Both the position numbers and the translations under genes were made by a program. Of a stretch of DNA of 64,000 bases, positions 1 to 9,354 are shown piece by piece (position 1 is the stretch's first letter; each line of letters opens with the position of its first letter). The notes below the pieces were generated by a model. That model was not told where the DNA came from, did not search any database, and saw only the letters and a list, made by a program, of their open reading frames with translations. Location of the stretch: positions 1 through 64,000 of the forward strand of contig NZ_JADBHF010000011.1 in assembly GCF_017808105.1 (NCBI RefSeq). The letters run 5' to 3'. The DNA is from Brevibacterium renqingii. Its GTDB lineage: Bacteria; Actinomycetota; Actinomycetes; Actinomycetales; Brevibacteriaceae.

Positions 1-400
1 GCCAGTATCGCAAGGTGACGGAGGTCGCTTCCTGCAGTTGACAAGGAGTGATCAATGCGATTGTCGCAGGCTTTTTCGTCCGGACAAGCTGGGTTTGCTA
101 AACAGCCAGTGCGAGGTTATCAATTTTGCAGCAATTGACTACATCACTTCACAACACAGAGTCGGCTGGCAGCTCGTTTCTCGTACTACTTATAGCGTTT
201 ATAGCTCGGCTGAGGTACGCGACTGCTATGACTGCTCATAAGTTCGTTTCTTGCAACCAGTGGTAATCGGCCAGATAACGCATCTTCCATTCCTGTTGCG
301 GAGGATTTGTAATGCGAACGCTCTGGTATCAGGATTTAATTGGATGCGAATATCTTACAAAACCGTATTCGGAGTTCGGCAAATTCCATTGTAAGACATA
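1..400. other. AT-richer stretch with no supported gene
   Basis: No convincing gene is visible here. An open frame of 67 codons on the plus strand (38-241) has no ribosome site, atypical codon choice and no recognisable motif. The base composition is clearly lower in GC than the window after 6 kb and continues that of the glycosyltransferase operon, whose last gene ends at 401. It is probably the 3' flank of that operon; no obvious terminator hairpin was found. Confidence 0.5.
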
Positions 401-2824
401 CTAATTGATACTGGAGAGTTTGGTTGCTACCGATTCTTCCGCCACCTCGCGTAAAGAGAATTCGATCGCCTCGGCATTCAACCGGCAAACTACCTTACGA
501 TCGTTCAGCAAATGGTCTATCACATGCCCCAGGTTGTCCGGCGATGTATTTATTGCAGGTATGTTCTCAACAAGTCCAACCGAGGCCACTCCCATTTCAT
601 CGCGTGCGTTTCCCGCGGAGGTTCCGGTAACCAACACACATCCGGCAGCCAACGCTTTGAAACCGTGTCCCGTTGGAAAATCTTCAGAAAGCGAATCAAT
701 GAAAATATCAACGGTTTGCATCGTCTTTGATTGTTCAACATCAGACAGCTCGTGGATTTCGAGTTCTTTGGCATCTGTGGCACGCAGGAGTGCTAACGCA
801 GTTTTCTCTGCCTCGGATCGTCTCTGGCCCTTTGCCCAACCAAGCCGCAGGGGTGCGTCTTCGGCCCAAGTGCGCGGAGTACTTACCGTGTTCGCGCACG
901 GCACGAATATACACATGCTCCCTAAAGAGTACGCTGTGGCCAAACTGTTAGTAATGACGCGCCTGTCATTTACTCGAATGCTTTCGCGAATTTGTGTGAA
1001 CCTGATTCGATGTGCTTCATCCTCCGTCTCAGTAACTTCGTGCAACCAATGATATGGGTAGTGCTCCCGCAGTCGATCAACGTCGATGCAACTGTTACCG
1101 GCGATTATTCGAACTGCTGGCTTCTGGGACATCGTCAGAATTCCGGTCGTCAGGGCCGGGTCCCATCCATCTACTAACGAAATTGGCTCGTCATAAAAGA
1201 CACCTCTGAGCTGTGAGACCTCGCTCCTCCAGAATTCCAAGAATCGCAAACCCTCGTCTGTCAAGATGAAGCGGCCGTCGGTAAGATCGCCATGCATACG
1301 ATTGATAGTGGGCAGTGTTGTGCGGATTCGCGTTCTCTCTCCTATTTTATCGAAGGCACTCTCCCACCCACGAATTACCCCGTGGTCACTAGTGATTAGA
1401 GATAGATAGGGTTGAGGTTTCGATGGGAACGTCAGCTCTCGATCATCCGGCGAGAGTCTTTGCCAAATCATCTCTAGAACTGGAGCATCAGCCTCCCATG
1501 AATTTTTGAGAATAACCTCTTTGGTGATATGTCTTTTGAATTCGGACACATTGCCTAGTACATGCGTAATAGCTTCCGCCATTGCAGTCGGGTTGCCGCT
1601 AGGATAGACGGTGCCGAAACCGAGTCGTCGAACTCGTTCGGCTTGCGCACGCATATCACTCACGACGACCGGCAGGCGAGCGTGGAGATATTCTGAGACT
1701 TTCGTCGGCGCTGCTTCCTGATGAGCAGCACTTGGCAAGAGCGCGCTGATGCCGATATCTGCTGTCGAGATAAATTTGCTGACGTGCGACGAAGGCACAT
1801 AGTCGAGGAAATGAAGTCGTTCTTCGGTTCCTAATTTCTGGGACTGCTCACGAAGTACATCCCTCTGTTGTGTGTCATTCTTACAGATAACTGCGACATG
1901 AAGTTCAGGAATAAGCTGTTGAGCGTCCAGCAGAGTCCCTAGACCCCTCTGCGGAGTGATGCCCCCAGCGTAGACTGCCAGTGGGATGTTCGGCGACAGC
2001 CCCAATTCACCTCGCACATCCGAGTGTAGTGAATTCTGTTCAGCTTGCTTCTGGCTTGGCAGATTTCTGACAACAGCCGGCACACTCTTCAAGCGGTGGC
2101 GCTGACGGATGAGTTCAGCGATCTTGTCGGTGACAGTCACCACGGCATCGGCCTGTTTGATGCATTCGCTTTCGACTGCGATCCACGCCTGCTCATGTTC
2201 GACGGGCGGCGGCAAATGCTGCGTCGGCACGAATTCGTGCGCGTCGTAGAGCCACTTTACGGGACGCACACCAACAGTGCTGTTCGCCCAGAGGGAGTAC
2301 CTGGCGGCCCCAGGTAGTGGATGCCTGTCATGCACATGAATGAGGTCAGGTTCCAACGCTTTGAATGCGTCGAAGAACGTCGCCTCATAGTCAACTAGAT
2401 GCGGCCAAAGCGTCCTCCACGAACGTCCGAGCCGCCTGCTTGCCTTGACTCGTGCATCCCGGCTGCGAACGCCAATGCGATGCGCAATGTATGCGGGGCG
2501 TTTCAGCCGCTGAGGTAGGCGATTGATCTGTCGACGGCGCTCTTGGAGGCGTTCTTGTCGCTTCGCAATCGCATCAGCAACTCGGGAGTGATGCTCGTTG
2601 CCGACGGGCGGACGTATAACAGGGATGTCTCCATCGATAAATGAGACCTGTTGCACAGTTCGACGGCGAATGCCGACCACGGTCACCTTGTATCCCAGAT
2701 CCCTGGCTGTGATAGCTGCCTTTTCCACTCGAGAGTCTCCGACTACCAAGTTTCCGACAGCCATGACCAGGTGAGGCCGCAAGTCCTGATCCTGTTCGCC
2801 TGCAACGTCTGACGTAAATATCAT
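401..2824 (-). CDS. Tandem-domain glycosyltransferase (GT4-like plus second GT-like domain)
   Basis: The start ATG overlaps the stop of the upstream gene as ATGA and follows a strong GGAGGTG ribosome site, so this 807-residue form is preferred over an open frame that begins 52 codons earlier. The first half (about residues 1-450) looks like a GT-B family 4 glycosyltransferase: an early Rossmann segment, LIHVHDRHPL, LYDAHEFVP, then a donor-domain region with YAGGITPQRG, ADIGISALLP and KVSEYLHARLPVVVSD. The second half (about 470-807) is weaker but keeps a GT-like end with FIDSLSEDFPTGHGFKALAAG. No signal peptide is seen, so it should act on the cytoplasmic face. It is last in a three-gene operon and its base composition is less GC-rich than the genes after 6 kb. 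Sugar specificity cannot be read from sequence. Confidence 0.8.
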   Translation of the reverse strand: MIFTSDVAGEQDQDLRPHLVMAVGNLVVGDSRVEKAAITARDLGYKVTVVGIRRRTVQQVSFIDGDIPVIRPPVGNEHHSRVADAIAKRQERLQERRRQINRLPQRLKRPAYIAHRIGVRSRDARVKASRRLGRSWRTLWPHLVDYEATFFDAFKALEPDLIHVHDRHPLPGAARYSLWANSTVGVRPVKWLYDAHEFVPTQHLPPPVEHEQAWIAVESECIKQADAVVTVTDKIAELIRQRHRLKSVPAVVRNLPSQKQAEQNSLHSDVRGELGLSPNIPLAVYAGGITPQRGLGTLLDAQQLIPELHVAVICKNDTQQRDVLREQSQKLGTEERLHFLDYVPSSHVSKFISTADIGISALLPSAAHQEAAPTKVSEYLHARLPVVVSDMRAQAERVRRLGFGTVYPSGNPTAMAEAITHVLGNVSEFKRHITKEVILKNSWEADAPVLEMIWQRLSPDDRELTFPSKPQPYLSLITSDHGVIRGWESAFDKIGERTRIRTTLPTINRMHGDLTDGRFILTDEGLRFLEFWRSEVSQLRGVFYDEPISLVDGWDPALTTGILTMSQKPAVRIIAGNSCIDVDRLREHYPYHWLHEVTETEDEAHRIRFTQIRESIRVNDRRVITNSLATAYSLGSMCIFVPCANTVSTPRTWAEDAPLRLGWAKGQRRSEAEKTALALLRATDAKELEIHELSDVEQSKTMQTVDIFIDSLSEDFPTGHGFKALAAGCVLVTGTSAGNARDEMGVASVGLVENIPAINTSPDNLGHVIDHLLNDRKVVCRLNAEAIEFSLREVAEESVATKLSSIN

Positions 2825-4971
2825 TTCACCTCCAAGATTTCGTACCACAGTTGCAGGACCCTGTCTCGATCCCACTTCAGCGACTGTTCTCTGGCTCGCG
2901 AAGCTGCTCGCGATCGCTCTGAGTTGGAGTTCAGGCTCAAAATCTTCTGCGCTGCTTCGTGTGTATTCTCGACAAGCCAATCCCTGCCGAAGATCTCTTC
3001 TGCTCCCTCCCTCTGCCAGACGATCGGCACAGCGCCACTCGCCATGCCCTCAACCGGCGCCAGGTGGAAACTCTCATTATGGCTCGGTGACAGTACGAAG
3101 CCGATACCCCTTAGCCACGAGGCGATATCAGGAGAGAAAGATTCGAAAGCGATATGAGTTCTCAGAGCCTCACTGTTGCGAATCCGTGAATAGAAGTCGA
3201 GGTACAGCTGCCGTTGAAGCGGATCTCGCCATTCATGCGGATAATCCCACGGCGGCCGGCCCTTGATTCGCAGAATATACCGGTCGTCGTGTTCCAGCAG
3301 CTGTTCCAACAGGTCAAGCGCTCGATCCGGTCGTTTTCCAAAGCCGACGATGCCGACCATTCCGAGTTGAAATCCACTTCCCGCTAGCTTGGGACGGTTG
3401 AAATCTTCGGCATCGATCATATTCGGTATGACGGTGGTTGAGTCGAAATCGAGGTTCAGCTGATCGATCGCCATAGCTCGATAACGTTCCGAGACGAAAA
3501 CCCACTGGTCCACTGCTTCCGCCATCAGGTTCTTGAGCCACGGACCACGAAGTTCGAATCCGTGGAGGCGGGCAATAAGTTTCGTACCAGGGACCTTATT
3601 TTCCGCATGCCACACCAATGAAGGTCCCGCCCATTCGCAGAACACGACATCAGCGTCGGATTTGATCTCGCTGCTCAATGCTTCGTCGTGATTGTGCAAG
3701 CTCGTCCATCCGTCGAACGCCAGCTCAAGGTCGGGCTGCTGGTTGAGCCCGTCGACCAGCTCACCCAGGAACTTGAAGTCGTGAGAACTGATCACGACCT
3801 TCGCCGGCCTGCGTCCCGAAGGCGTTTTCCTCACGCTGCGGACTAACTGGCGGTTAAGACGAGTTGCGGCTGCATCCATCGAAAAGTCGAAAGCTGTCGA
3901 CCGCACTGAAGCAACTGCGTTTGCCAGCTTGGGCATGGCCGCCACGATGCGATCGGCAACGTCATGCACAGAATCCTCGCTCCTGACAAATAGTGGGTAA
4001 TCCTCACCCCACAGCGAAAGGTGGTCCGTAGAAAGGTTGAGCAAGGGTAACGTCGAAGTCGCTGCGTACTCGAGGGCTTTTGTGGAGACCTCGAGGCTTG
4101 AGTCGAGGGCAGGACTTCTCCACCCGATACCGATGTGTGCTCGGCTGAGCTGTTGAAGAACTTCATTCCGAGGGAGTCCGCCCAGCCACGTCACACTACT
4201 GTTCTCATCCTCGTCGGCTGCAATCAATGCCCCGCGCATGTCGTCTCCCCACGCCGGGTCGTCGACGTCATGCTGGAGTTTATCCCCCACGACAACGAGT
4301 TCCGCATCTATACCGCGATCGCGAAGAGTTTCAGGAAGTGCAAGCATCTCACGTGTGTGCCACTGCTTAGCCAGTTTTCCGGCATAGATCAGGCGCAGCG
4401 GCGTTCCCTGTCCGATATTCCGGGAGCCAGATTCAAAGGCTTCGTCCGGAACCATCGGTGGGAGCACAAGTGTCTTGCCCGACGCAGAAGGCGCCGCCGC
4501 TTCGAGATACGACCGTGCTGCCTCTGTCTGAGCAAACATCCGAAAGCTTCTGCTGGCGACCTGTTCAAGACGATCCGATTGATACTTTGAAAGTTCGTCG
4601 ATAGGGAACGGCAGATCGGTGATGTAAGACCACAATTTCGGTGACAGATCCTGGTGCTTGCTGAAGGCGAAGCAGGCATTGAAACCGCGCACGATGATGG
4701 CGTCGAAGTCGTGCTGCTCATGAAGTCGTGAAGCACGCGCTGCTGCCGCATTCGGATCTAGTGCAGAGTCGTCATCTTCCGGCATGTCAATGCTGATGTC
4801 GGGAAAGCGGCCACCGAGCCGATCCAGAACTCTGCTTTCATCGAAGCGCACTTTGGACAGGAGCTGCACTCGATGCCCACCCGCAGAGAGAACCTCGGCG
4901 AGAGACGCTAACCACGTTGAGGATCCGTCGATCAGTCGTACATCGAGGTCAGCGAAGATCAGGATCTTCAT
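2821..4971 (-). CDS. Tandem-domain GT4-like glycosyltransferase
   Basis: This 716-residue protein starts MKILIFADLDV, the usual first strand of a GT-B glycosyltransferase. The first unit (about 1-375) contains LRLIYAGKLAKQWHTREML and a donor-side TKALEYAATSTLPLLNLS. The second unit (about 390-716) contains LIARLHGFELRG, VIPNMIDAEDFNRP and the E-x7-E-like donor motif in NESFHLAPVEGMASGAVPI. The start codon overlaps the preceding gene by ATGA and its stop overlaps the next gene the same way, so all three genes are translationally coupled. Two complete GT units in one chain suggest addition of two sugars, or one catalytic and one binding unit. Likely role is synthesis of a surface polysaccharide or wall glycopolymer (inference). 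Confidence 0.82.
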   Translation of the reverse strand: MKILIFADLDVRLIDGSSTWLASLAEVLSAGGHRVQLLSKVRFDESRVLDRLGGRFPDISIDMPEDDDSALDPNAAAARASRLHEQHDFDAIIVRGFNACFAFSKHQDLSPKLWSYITDLPFPIDELSKYQSDRLEQVASRSFRMFAQTEAARSYLEAAAPSASGKTLVLPPMVPDEAFESGSRNIGQGTPLRLIYAGKLAKQWHTREMLALPETLRDRGIDAELVVVGDKLQHDVDDPAWGDDMRGALIAADEDENSSVTWLGGLPRNEVLQQLSRAHIGIGWRSPALDSSLEVSTKALEYAATSTLPLLNLSTDHLSLWGEDYPLFVRSEDSVHDVADRIVAAMPKLANAVASVRSTAFDFSMDAAATRLNRQLVRSVRKTPSGRRPAKVVISSHDFKFLGELVDGLNQQPDLELAFDGWTSLHNHDEALSSEIKSDADVVFCEWAGPSLVWHAENKVPGTKLIARLHGFELRGPWLKNLMAEAVDQWVFVSERYRAMAIDQLNLDFDSTTVIPNMIDAEDFNRPKLAGSGFQLGMVGIVGFGKRPDRALDLLEQLLEHDDRYILRIKGRPPWDYPHEWRDPLQRQLYLDFYSRIRNSEALRTHIAFESFSPDIASWLRGIGFVLSPSHNESFHLAPVEGMASGAVPIVWQREGAEEIFGRDWLVENTHEAAQKILSLNSNSERSRAASRAREQSLKWDRDRVLQLWYEILEVK

Positions 4972-5963
4972 CGGTGTTGTGCCACCTCATCTTTGGAAAC
5001 ATGCTTCTCGAAATCGCGAATCGCCTTGATCACTTCGGAATGTATGTCGTCTCCCCATCGAGCTGGTTCCAGTTCGTTGTTCTTCAGACGAACATGTGCC
5101 AGTTTTTCGAGAGAAGCCGTGAAGTGAGTCGGCACGCTATCTCCATGCACTACGACTACCGTCCCACGCTTACGAGCGGCTTTCACAGCGGTGTGCAGTT
5201 CTTGATAGAGGCGGGTACCGCTTGCTTCCAGCACTCCGCGCCACGGTGATTCCGACAGTGTCTCCAGGTCAATGACGAGAAATGCGGTGGTGGGCCCGAC
5301 CGCGTTCTCCGCCATACCCGGAGTCACGATGGTGACTGTGCCGGCGGACTCGAGCTTGGTGACCAGCGCTTTTCCTCCCACCAATGCGATTTCCCGTTCC
5401 AGTGCAGCATCTGGGGCCTGCAAAAGGTGTCCGAGATTTCGTCCGCTCGACACCTTCATGTCTTGTTGCGCCGCATCTCTTCCAGGCACGTGCATCTTCG
5501 GGCGTGCTTGCATGGGACTAGCCGGAATAGTGCCTGGTGCGAACAGGGACGAGTGACTCACGGAGGTGCCATCCGCAGACTGCGACTGTACCCAGAATGC
5601 GGCCGGCCGTTCGTCATCGACCAGCGTCTTGAGATGTTGAAGCGCTTCACGCATTCCACCTGAAGTCTTAGCGACAGAGCCACGAATGTCGTGCACAGGT
5701 TCAGTCCTGAACTCCACTCGACTGACACGGTTGTCGACTCTGTTGATTTCGCGTAGCAGCGCACGATGCTGTCTCCGGGACGAAAGCAGATTGAACCCGA
5801 GAAGGCCGGCAAGGACAGCCACAGCAATCGCAACCCCTGGCGGCTGAAGCCCCAGGGTGGGGATCGCGATTAATCCCACGGCTGCCACGGTCCCGATGGT
5901 TCCCAGAATTGCGGCGAGCGTCCCAAATTTCATAGCACTTCCCGGCGGTGAGTTTTCGACCAT
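4968..5963 (-). CDS. Membrane-anchored protein of unknown function in glycan operon
   Basis: I do not recognise the family. The N-terminus has two hydrophobic segments (about residues 12-35 and 43-60), then a basic and polar stretch that could form a short coiled coil (REINRVDNRVSRVEF), a variable middle, and a C-terminal alpha/beta-like region with FLVIDLETLSESPWRGVLEA and GTVVVVHGD. Possible starts are GTG at 5969, ATG at 5963 and ATG at 5933; none has a clear ribosome site, and the shortest would begin right at the first membrane segment. It is first in the operon with two dual-domain glycosyltransferases and may be a membrane scaffold or regulator for them (inference only). Confidence 0.7.
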   Translation of the reverse strand: MVENSPPGSAMKFGTLAAILGTIGTVAAVGLIAIPTLGLQPPGVAIAVAVLAGLLGFNLLSSRRQHRALLREINRVDNRVSRVEFRTEPVHDIRGSVAKTSGGMREALQHLKTLVDDERPAAFWVQSQSADGTSVSHSSLFAPGTIPASPMQARPKMHVPGRDAAQQDMKVSSGRNLGHLLQAPDAALEREIALVGGKALVTKLESAGTVTIVTPGMAENAVGPTTAFLVIDLETLSESPWRGVLEASGTRLYQELHTAVKAARKRGTVVVVHGDSVPTHFTASLEKLAHVRLKNNELEPARWGDDIHSEVIKAIRDFEKHVSKDEVAQHR

Positions 5964-6200
5964 TTGCACTTCTTCATGGCTCTCAACATGATAGTCGAAT
6001 TGACCAACGACTGATCTCTCGCGGATGGTGCGTGAAGTTTCCGACAGGGGTCACCGCGGCCTCAACCGGGATCGGGCAATCAGTTCGGCGCTCGGTCGGC
6101 GGCGTATGGTGGACTCAACGTCTCCAGAGCCGAATGGGGGCGTCTCGTTCGCGCTGGTGGAGACCATGTCTGCCGCCCACCGCTGTGCTGAGGAGAAGAA

Positions 6201-8189
6201 TTGACCGCTGAACCGATCTGGCTTCCCGACCCTGATCAGTCCCCACGTCCGCAGATTGTCGACTTCATCGACTTCGCCAACCAGCGCACCGGCCAGACTT
6301 TGGCTGATTACGACGATCTGTGGAAATGGTCGGTGAGCGATCTCGACGGGTTCTGGGGTGCTGTCTGGGACTTCTTCGACGTCGTCTCCGACGAGCCCTA
6401 CACCGAGGTGCTGGCGAACCGGTCCATGCCAGGCGCCGATTGGTTCCCGGGAACCCACGTCAACTATGCCGAACACGCCCTGCGCGCTGCCCTCGACGAA
6501 CAGCTGGTGGACGAGCCGGCGATCATCACCGTCACCGAAGGCGGCGACCGTATCGAGGTCACGTGGCGTGAGCTGCGACGCCAGGTCGGATCGGTGGCCG
6601 CATGGCTGCGCGAGCGCGGAGTCGAGCAGGGAGACCGCGTCGTCGGCTATCTGCCGAACACCCACCACACGCTCGTGGCCTTCCTCGCCTCCGCCTCGAT
6701 CGGCGCCATCTGGTCGGCCTGCGCCCAGGACTACGCAGCCGAAGGCGCCGCCGCCAAGCTCGGACAGCTCGAACCGACAGTGCTCTTCGCCGCCGACGGC
6801 TACTTCTGGAACGGCACTGCCTTCGACCGCCGCGACCAGGTCGCCGACCTTGCCGCGCGCGTCCCAACGCTGCGGGCAGTCGTCGGCATCGACAACCTCG
6901 GCGCGCGATCTTGGGACGATCAGGATCAGATCACTGATCTCGTCGCGTGGGACGACATCGCCTCCGGCGATACGCCGCCGGAGTTCGTCCGGGTCGATTT
7001 CGACACCCCGCTGTGGGTGCTCTACTCCTCCGGCACCACAGGGATCCCCAAGGGCATCGTGCACAGCCACGGCGGTGTCGTCATCGACCATCTGCGCCTG
7101 TTCGGACTGCACCTCGACCTTCGCCCGGGCGACCGCTTCTTCTGGTACACGAATACGAACTGGATGATGTGGAACCTGGTCGCCTCGGCGCTGTTGGCAG
7201 GTGCGACCACCGTCTGCTTCGACGGCAGCCCCCTCTACCCCGGCCCACGCCGGCTGTGGGAGATCGCCGCGGAGAACGAGGTGAACGTCCTCGGGGTGAG
7301 CCCGGGGATCTTCCTCGCGGGAATGAAGGCCGGGCTGAAACCCGGTGAGGAGCTCGACTTGTCGGCGCTGCGGACGATCGGCGCCACCGGCGCACCGGTG
7401 CCCGCCCACTGCTTCCCCTGGGTCCGCGACGCCGTCGGCGAGCGCGTGCAGCTGGCCTCGACGAGCGGAGGCACGGACGTCGTCAGCGGCTTCGCCGGCT
7501 CGGCCGCGAACCTCGACGTATGGGCAGGAGAACTGTCGGCCCCGGTCCTGGGTGTGGCCTTGGAGTCCTGGGACGATGCGGGCGAACCTCTCATCGGCGA
7601 GGTCGGGGAGATGGTGATCACCGCACCGATGCCGTCGATGCCGGTGAAGTTCTGGAACGATCCCGACGGGCAGCGCTACCGCGACACCTACTTCTCGATG
7701 TTCCCCGGAGTGTGGCGCCACGGTGATTGGATCACGATCACCGACCGCGGCAGCGTCATCATCTCGGGACGCTCGGACGCCACGCTCAACAGACACGGCG
7801 TGCGGCTGGGCAGCGCCGACATCTACGACGTCGTCGACGGCATCCCCGAGGTCACCGAATCCTTGGTCATCGGCGCCGAACAGCCCGACGGCGGATACTG
7901 GATGCCGCTGTTCGTCGTCCTGGCCGAAGGCGTCGAACTCGACGACCGGCTGCGCGAGAAGATCAGGGAGGAGCTGCGCACGAAGGCCTCCCCGCGACAT
8001 GTGCCCGATGACATCATCGACGTGCCGGCGGTGCCCCACACCCGCACGGGCAAGAAGCTCGAGGTTCCCGTCAAGCGGCTCATCCAGGGCCACCCGCTCG
8101 CACGGGTGGCCAACCCCGACGCCGTCGACGTGTTCGAGACGCTGACCTACTTCACTCGGTTCGCCGAGGAGAAGGACTCCGCCGACTGA
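6201..8189 (+). CDS. aacS: Acetoacetyl-CoA synthetase (acetoacetate--CoA ligase)
   Basis: A 662-residue ANL-superfamily ligase that activates acetoacetate to acetoacetyl-CoA using ATP and CoA in the cytoplasm. The length, the N-terminal region (YDDLWKWSVSDLDGFWGAVWDFF) and the GTHVNYAEHAL segment match acetoacetate--CoA ligases rather than acetyl-CoA synthetases. The phosphate-binding motif is YSSGTTGIPKGIVHSHGG (about residues 274-291), an adenylate-binding region follows at TNTNWMMWNLV, and the C-terminal catalytic lysine lies in PHTRTGKKLEVP. The start is TTG, preceded by AGGAGAAG six bases upstream. It would feed ketone bodies or poly-hydroxybutyrate-type intermediates into acetyl-CoA metabolism. 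It is monocistronic, with a hairpin after its stop. Confidence 0.93.
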   Translation: MTAEPIWLPDPDQSPRPQIVDFIDFANQRTGQTLADYDDLWKWSVSDLDGFWGAVWDFFDVVSDEPYTEVLANRSMPGADWFPGTHVNYAEHALRAALDEQLVDEPAIITVTEGGDRIEVTWRELRRQVGSVAAWLRERGVEQGDRVVGYLPNTHHTLVAFLASASIGAIWSACAQDYAAEGAAAKLGQLEPTVLFAADGYFWNGTAFDRRDQVADLAARVPTLRAVVGIDNLGARSWDDQDQITDLVAWDDIASGDTPPEFVRVDFDTPLWVLYSSGTTGIPKGIVHSHGGVVIDHLRLFGLHLDLRPGDRFFWYTNTNWMMWNLVASALLAGATTVCFDGSPLYPGPRRLWEIAAENEVNVLGVSPGIFLAGMKAGLKPGEELDLSALRTIGATGAPVPAHCFPWVRDAVGERVQLASTSGGTDVVSGFAGSAANLDVWAGELSAPVLGVALESWDDAGEPLIGEVGEMVITAPMPSMPVKFWNDPDGQRYRDTYFSMFPGVWRHGDWITITDRGSVIISGRSDATLNRHGVRLGSADIYDVVDGIPEVTESLVIGAEQPDGGYWMPLFVVLAEGVELDDRLREKIREELRTKASPRHVPDDIIDVPAVPHTRTGKKLEVPVKRLIQGHPLARVANPDAVDVFETLTYFTRFAEEKDSAD

Positions 8190-8225
8190 ATCCCGGCGTG
8201 ACCGGGACGCGGGGATGCCTGGGCC

Positions 8226-8249
8226 GGGCGCCGCCTCGGCGAGGCGCCC
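8226..8249 (+). terminator. GC-rich hairpin after acetoacetyl-CoA synthetase
   Basis: GGGCGCC at 8226-8232 pairs with GGCGCCC at 8243-8249 around a 10-nt loop that can itself pair in part. It lies 37 bases after the stop of the ligase gene and 37 bases before the next gene. There is no clear U-tract, as is common in high-GC actinobacteria. Confidence 0.5.
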
Positions 8250-8273
8250 CTCCCATGAATCAGGCACTTCGCG

Positions 8274-8279
8274 TACGGT
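8274..8279 (+). promoter_or_regulatory. -10 hexamer of a probable leaderless promoter
   Basis: TACGGT fits the actinobacterial TAnnnT -10 pattern and lies exactly six bases before the ATG at 8286. Transcription would then start at or next to the start codon. The same spacing recurs before several other genes in the window. GAGGC between hexamer and ATG could alternatively be read as a weak ribosome site. Confidence 0.4.
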
Positions 8280-8285
8280 GAGGCC

Positions 8286-9254
8286 ATGACTGCTCTCTTC
8301 ACCCTCCCACCGGCGGATTTATTGGTCGGAGTGGACGGATCGGACAACAGCCGGCAGGCGTTCACGACCGCCGTCTCCATCGCCGAAGAGCACGGGTGTT
8401 CGCTTCGGGTGGTGGGCGCCTACAGCGTCCCGGTGATTCCCCGGCGTCACGCTCCGACGATCTCCGACGAGCGCCATCGCAGCATCGGGCATGCGACGCA
8501 GGGGATGCTCGAAGACTTTGCCGCGGAGGCTCGGAGCGCGGGCGTCGAGGCCTCTGCGCAGGCCATCGAGGGAGACGCGGCAGAAGTGCTCGCCGAAGCC
8601 AGTCGCTACTCGCGGCTGGCGGTCGTCGGCAAACGCGGACGCAACCGGCTGGCGAGCCGACTGCTGGGCACCGTCTCGGGCGCGCTCGTTGCACATTCGC
8701 ATTGCCCCGTGCTGGTGGTGCCGTTCCCGGACACAGATGTCGACGAAGAAGCACTGACGCGGGAGAACTCTCCTGGATCGTCTTCGGAGCCTCACCAGGG
8801 TCGGACGAATTTCGAGGATGAGGTCGTCGCCGGAATCGACCTGGATTCCTCTGCTCTGCCGGTCGCCGAGGTCGCCGCATGTGCCGCTGAGCTCAGCGGC
8901 CGTCGACTCGCTTTCGTCTCAGCCGTCCCCACTGAAGCGTCAAGTGGGCGTGGTGGAGGGGAAGCCACAACGCCTCACGCATACGCGCACCATCTCGAAG
9001 AGTTGGCTGAGGCCGTCAAGGAGCGTCACCAAGGGCTTAGCGTGCGCCTCGAGCTGCCGGAGGGTTCGGCAGCGGTCGCACTGACTGAAGCGGCACGCAC
9101 AGCAGCACTCGTCGTGCTGGGCACCCGCGGTCGCGGAGGTGTCGCCAGCCTGCTCCTCGGCTCGGTCAGTCGGAGTGTGCTCAACCAGGCGAGATCGCCC
9201 GTTCTGATCGTTCCCAACAGCACCAGCGATATGGACGCAAGGAATTCTACATAA
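8286..9254 (+). CDS. Universal stress protein, two UspA domains
   Basis: A 322-residue protein made of two UspA units. The first (about 10-150) begins LLVGVDGSDNSRQAF and ends with the ATP-binding pattern G-x2-G-x9-G-[ST] in GKRGRNRLASRLLGT. The second (about 175-315) begins VVAGIDLDSSALPVAE and ends GTRGRGGVASLLLGSVS followed by PVLIVP. The retained glycine motif in both halves suggests ATP binding. It is the first of three similar genes in a row. Actinobacterial Usp proteins are usually induced by hypoxia, stationary phase or other stress; no DosR-type box was seen here. Confidence 0.9.
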   Translation: MTALFTLPPADLLVGVDGSDNSRQAFTTAVSIAEEHGCSLRVVGAYSVPVIPRRHAPTISDERHRSIGHATQGMLEDFAAEARSAGVEASAQAIEGDAAEVLAEASRYSRLAVVGKRGRNRLASRLLGTVSGALVAHSHCPVLVVPFPDTDVDEEALTRENSPGSSSEPHQGRTNFEDEVVAGIDLDSSALPVAEVAACAAELSGRRLAFVSAVPTEASSGRGGGEATTPHAYAHHLEELAEAVKERHQGLSVRLELPEGSAAVALTEAARTAALVVLGTRGRGGVASLLLGSVSRSVLNQARSPVLIVPNSTSDMDARNST

Positions 9255-9261
9255 TGTAGAA
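9245..9261. promoter_or_regulatory. Palindrome overlapping the first usp stop codon
   Basis: TTCTACA (9245-9251) and TGTAGAA (9255-9261) form a perfect 7-bp inverted repeat. The three central bases TAA are the stop codon of the first usp gene. An AT-rich segment with a TATAGT hexamer at 9270-9275 follows, so this could be an operator for the next usp gene. The regulator is unknown. Confidence 0.4.
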
Positions 9262-9354
9262 AACATTGATATAGTGGAATCGGACGACGGTGCTTTCGCT
9301 TTCGGGGTTGTCGCCGTCGCTCGGGATCTGAGAAACCCCGGCAGGAGGTTCACG

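Noticed and set aside
38..241. 67-codon plus-strand open frame at the left end
   Set aside because: No ribosome site, no family features, base use unlike coding DNA; probably chance in AT-richer sequence.
6051..8267. Very long minus-strand open frame opposite acetoacetyl-CoA synthetase
   Set aside because: It is the antisense frame of a strongly supported enzyme gene; long shadows are expected at this GC content.
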